From: Dechloromonas sp.
Lineage (GTDB): Bacteria > Pseudomonadota > Gammaproteobacteria > Burkholderiales > Rhodocyclaceae
Assembly: GCA_011391255.1 (NCBI GenBank)
Contig: JAABQV010000012.1
Location: 19,671 to 83,670 of the forward strand
Reading direction: 5' to 3'
Length of the DNA stretch: 64,000 nt
Under the pieces are notes generated by a model. It saw only the letters and a list, made by a program, of their open reading frames with translations. It was not told where the DNA came from and did no database searches. The position numbers were made by a program, and so were the translations under genes. Numbering within the stretch: the stretch's first letter is position 1; each line of letters opens with the position of its first letter. Shown here in pieces: positions 61,557 to 64,000 of this stretch.

Positions 61557-61769
61557 ATGCAAACATTGAATTTCAAAATTACCGGCCTGAAGGACGAGAC
61601 CTGCCAGCGTACGTTGGCAAACGCCATTCAAGATTTACCAAGCATTGGCCATATCGAGATATCGCTTGAAAGAGGAGAGGCCAGTATCGAACATGGCAGC
61701 TTCGTCAGTGTGGATGACATTCTTCAGGCCATCATTGATGCCGGGTTTGAAGCTGAATGTGAGTCTTGA
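61557..61769 (+). CDS. HMA-like domain protein without the CxxC metal motif
   Basis: The 70-aa product has the beta-alpha-beta-beta-alpha-beta pattern of heavy-metal-associated domains (TLNFKITGLKDETCQRTLANAI ... HIEISLERGEASIEHG ... DILQAIIDAGFEAECES), but GMxCxxC is reduced to GLKDETC, with a single Cys. It could be a degraded metallochaperone or a relative that lost metal binding. No ribosome site is visible. It is enclosed by two direct repeats. Confidence 0.6.
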   Translation: MQTLNFKITGLKDETCQRTLANAIQDLPSIGHIEISLERGEASIEHGSFVSVDDILQAIIDAGFEAECES

Positions 61770-61936
61770 CTGGGGTTTCTGAAGACGTTCGCCTGTTAAC
61801 ACCCTAAACCACCGGCTAGGCCAAGCGCTGGGTTGTTCTGGCGCTTTCCGTACGGCGTGGCACTGAAGGAGGGTGGCTACACGGAAGCCAGAAAGCAAAA
61901 AGCCCAACCGGTTAGGGCTTGGCTTTCGCTGAATTT

Positions 61937-61959
61937 GGTAAATTCATCAGTGCGTAGGC
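61937..61959 (+). repeat. Direct repeat, right copy
   Basis: It lies over the 3' end of the ParE remnant, including its stop codon. See 61469-61491. Confidence 0.75.
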
Positions 61960-62251
61960 CAGCGATCAATTGCCGGAATATCTCTCGCATGGTGCAACAC
62001 TCTTGCGACCACAATCCCATTCTCATTCGGAAAGTAGAACAGAATGTATGGCGTCGATGTTGGCCAGCTTCGTATACTTGGCGCGAGTTCGCCTCGTTCC
62101 CGCCCCATCAGAGGTTGATCAAGCAAGTGGATGGCTTCCGTCTCTATCTGGTCGAGCATACGATCTGCCGATGAAACGCTATCTTCGGCAACGTATAGCC
62201 AAGCCTCCAGCAAGTCATTCTCGGCGCTGGCAGAATAAACACTTTCGCCAT
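61947..62251 (-). pseudogene. parE: ParE-like toxin with a frameshift near its start
   Basis: The ATG at 62251 overlaps the antitoxin stop (TAATG) as expected for parDE, and gives MAKV. The toxin sequence (VYSASAENDLLEAWLYVAED ... RVLHHARDIPAIDRWPTH) then continues in another frame, which has no start codon of its own nearby. The span of 305 nt is one base short of 102 codons. One base has probably been lost in AAAGTGTTTAT (compare AAAGTTGTTTAT, giving MAKVVYSASAEND). The toxin is probably inactive unless frameshifting occurs. Confidence 0.75.
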
Positions 62252-62523
62252 TAGACCGCCTTCGGTGATGCCAGGATGACCCTGCCGCGCTCCTTGATAC
62301 TGGACATGCTGACCTCACGCACACGTCCAGCATTTATGTCGGCAACGCCTTGGGCAATGTCAGCCTTGAGTGCCGACAAATTAGCGGCCTGGACTCCTTG
62401 ATAGGCTTCAAACAAGCGCAGCGCCTCCCTGATCACTTCACTAGCGGAACTGTAGAGTCCTGATTCAACATGCTGACGCACACGGCTTTCGAGTTCCGGT
62501 GGCAGGGATACGTTAAGGGACAT
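62251..62523 (-). CDS. parD: ParD-family antitoxin
   Basis: The 90-aa protein has an N-terminal ribbon-helix-helix domain (MSLNVSLPPELESRVRQHVESGLYSSASEVIREALRLFE) typical of ParD and a C-terminal toxin-binding tail. The ATG at 62523 follows TTGGAG; the longer frame is unlikely. It would autorepress its operon. The partner toxin is frameshifted, so the antitoxin may be a remnant. Confidence 0.88.
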   Translation of the reverse strand: MSLNVSLPPELESRVRQHVESGLYSSASEVIREALRLFEAYQGVQAANLSALKADIAQGVADINAGRVREVSMSSIKERGRVILASPKAV

Positions 62524-63524
62524 GGCAGACTCCAAGGTTATGTCAGATATTGCCATTCTATGCCATTGCTCGAAAAAAGCCAGGCAGAACCGAGCTGCCT
62601 TCTATATGACTATCTACATTCAGTTCAGACCGATGATTTTCAAACTCTCGCCGCGCAAATGACAAGCTAGGGTATCCAGCAACGGTTTTTTCTAGGACAG
62701 CGTGTTGCGCCGAACAAAGGCTGCGAAACCCGAAAGCCGCACCGGCATAAAATCGGACACACGGACTAGGTGGGTCTGCCCCAATCTTGACCCATTACTG
62801 ACCCAGTTTGTGTGGGTCAAGCACCAACGTAAATTCCGAACCCCGAAACGCAAAAACCCGCAAAGCCTTGTAGCCGTGCGGGTCTTCACTTGAATCTGTT
62901 GGTGGTGGAACGAGTCCAACACGGAAACCGAAATTCTACACATAAATGACCTTAATCGGAAGGACTGCCGTTCAGTCGGGCATTTACTGCTGAGTGCGTG
63001 CGAGCGTTGCGGCAGTAGGGAATCAGCGCATCGACTTGGCGGTATTCGATGCGCAGCGCGTTTTCGTTCATTGATCGATCAGCTGTGGTTTGCACCTGCA
63101 AACCTTGGGCGTTGGGGTGCAAACCTCAAGCCAAGCAGGTTTGCAGGTGTGTAGAAATATAAAACCCGCGACTAGCGCGGGTTTCAAAGGTGTTTCTGAA
63201 TGGGGTGGAGCCGGACTGCAAACCTAGTGCAAACCCGGTTTTGTGGTCTGTCGCTATCGAAATGCCGCGCTGTCGCCCCCCGCATGGGTTTTTGGCCAGG
63301 AAGGACCCGTCGAATTTTGGTGGGGTGCGGTGTCTCGCGCTTCTATCCTGACCATAGCTGAAATAGTACGCCAAACAGGGCTGTCGTGCTGCATCGCCAA
63401 CAAGCCTCCAAAAGGACAATCACGGCAAACCATGGACAGGTGCGCCAAATGTTACTCTGCTTGGCCCATACGTTCAGACGATTGTCGGGGGGCTGCATTG
63501 TGTTCGCCCCACAACCTGCCGAAA
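62524..63524. other. About 1 kb without a supported gene
   Basis: No frame here has a convincing protein. The stretch contains a minus-strand terminator-like hairpin near 62850-62885 (CCCGCA/TGCGGG with T run on that strand), a hairpin AAACCCGCG/CGCGGGTTT near 63162-63184, and a cluster of TGCAAACC words at 63087-63235. It reads like an eroded mobile or TA-rich region. Confidence 0.6.
63087..63235. repeat. Cluster of six TGCAAACC words
   Basis: Copies in plus orientation at 63097, 63118, 63217 and 63228, and in minus orientation at 63087 and 63138. The pair 63095-63104/63138-63147 forms an inverted repeat with CACCTGCAAACC-type arms. Function unknown; iteron-like or operator array. Confidence 0.6.
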
Positions 63525-63707
63525 TCACCTCGGTCTGCGGTCTGCCACAGGTACCTCGCGATCAATACACTTGATCTCGAATTCATACATCTTGGTTTTG
63601 TTGATGAAGCCCAAGCGATAGAGATCGCAGGCGGTCTCATGTACGGCCTCAAGGATAGAGTGTGCTCTCGGCATGGTCATTACGTTAATCAGTTGCGAAT
63701 CAGCCAT
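63525..63707 (-). pseudogene. Truncated XRE-type antitoxin/regulator
   Basis: The 60-aa product starts like HigA-type XRE antitoxins (MADSQLINVMTMPRAHSILEAVHETACDLYRLGFINKTKMYEFE), but the helix-turn-helix part that should follow is missing and the frame ends after DREVPVADRRPR. It is probably the remnant of an antitoxin gene. It starts 2 nt after the stop of the regulator at 63710, so they may once have been co-expressed. Confidence 0.6.
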
Positions 63708-63709
63708 AG

Positions 63710-64000
63710 CTATCCCAACGTCGCCACCATCTCGATTTTAGGTGCGATCGAGCGAACCACTTTTTCAACGCCGTGCCCAGGGTTGGCCCGCCGCTGCGAC
63801 ACGATCAATCCCATCTTCTCCAACAGTCCGACATCCTTCGTAACCGAAGAACGGTTGCGATGCAGCCGATGGGACAGTTCATTAATGCTTTTGGATTCGT
63901 GCATCACCTCAATCATTAAACGGCGACGTGCTTCCGACAGAACGGTGAACATTCTTTGCGGGTCTTCAAACGCGAGTGTGACCGTACCATCGAATGCACC
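63710..64000 (-). CDS. HTH regulator, 5'-truncated by window end
   Basis: The frame is open to the window edge ([34 protein letters not shown]...), so the gene starts beyond base 64000. The visible 96 residues have a winged-helix core ([34 protein letters not shown]) that resembles the HVO_A0114-type DNA-binding family. That family is often paired with TumE-like toxins as an antitoxin, so a toxin may be just outside the window. The pairing is inference. Confidence 0.7.
   Translation of the reverse strand, partial: GAFDGTVTLAFEDPQRMFTVLSEARRRLMIEVMHESKSINELSHRLHRNRSSVTKDVGLLEKMGLIVSQRRANPGHGVEKVVRSIAPKIEMVATLG

Noticed and set aside
62851..62935. Possible tRNA or attachment site near TTGGTGGTGGAAC
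   Set aside because: No T-loop or cloverleaf could be built, so a tRNA remnant cannot be supported.
62692..62943. Open frames on both strands in the eroded region
   Set aside because: No conserved domain, no start signal, and hairpin or terminator structures lie across them.

Overview
The window looks like chromosomal DNA of a betaproteobacterium, most likely Rhodocyclales (Dechloromonas/Azonexus-like). The reasons are the high-GC coding style, the Hyp maturation cluster beside a NikR/NiCoT nickel module, a soxCDYZAXB cluster with SoxCD, flavocytochrome c and SQR, a CIRCE-controlled groESL, yjcH-actP, a sigma-54/NtrC-type glnA, and the GluQ-RS, ClsB and cytochrome c5 gene neighbourhoods. This placement is inferred from gene content only; no database search was run.

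Layout. 1-5.5 kb: [NiFe]-hydrogenase maturation genes hypF (cut by the window start), a hypC paralogue, hybE, hypC, hypD and hypE, mostly overlapping and surely one operon. 5.5-9.5 kb: nickel homeostasis with NikR, a candidate NikR operator, a NiCoT permease and a TonB-dependent receptor. 9.5-22.9 kb: a sulfur-oxidation island. Two minus-strand units (a Tat-exported metallo-hydrolase plus cytochrome, and fccAB) diverge from soxCDYZAXB, followed by a periplasmic rhodanese, SQR, a small membrane protein and a convergent YeeE-type sulfur transporter. 23-27.4 kb: groESL and the acetate permease operon yjcH-actP. 27.5-30.1 kb: a two-component system preceded by a structured leader. 30.2-33.4 kb: a yybP-ykoY riboswitch with a TerC-family gene, then a DbpA-type helicase. 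33.4-40 kb: a YgjP-like peptidase, tRNA-Arg(CCG), HDOD and NlpC/P60 proteins, and a five-gene membrane module (Gly-rich protein, 47-aa protein, DUF4178, SPFH-SHOCT, DUF350). 40-50.7 kb: coaX-birA, ntrC-ntrB, an RND efflux pair and glnA with its regulatory region. 50.7-61.4 kb: CDF transporter, rhodanese, nadA, endonuclease-family protein, clsB, gluQ, OmpA-like lipoprotein, a candidate sRNA, cytochrome c5, rep helicase and an unusual ClpX-like ATPase. 61.4-64 kb: a degraded accessory region with a ParD antitoxin, a frameshifted ParE toxin, repeats, a truncated XRE protein and a partial HTH regulator.

How the parts connect. Nickel uptake feeds the Hyp pathway. The sulfur island has three entry points for reduced sulfur (FCSD, SQR, Sox) and an apparent sulfur permease. 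NtrBC and glnA form the nitrogen-control loop, with two NtrC sites and a -24/-12 promoter visible upstream of glnA. The yjcH-actP promoter carries 7-4-7 direct repeats typical of OmpR/PhoB-family regulators and lies next to such a regulator.

The least explained signals are: an 11-bp word (GTTGACCGCAA) present seven times and mostly intergenic; two palindromic repeats absorbed in frame into hypF; the hairpin-rich leader with a possible leader peptide before the response regulator; a short CCUCC-bearing sRNA candidate; the SPFH/DUF4178/DUF350 module; and a ClpX-like ATPase lacking the ClpP-docking and substrate-gating loops.
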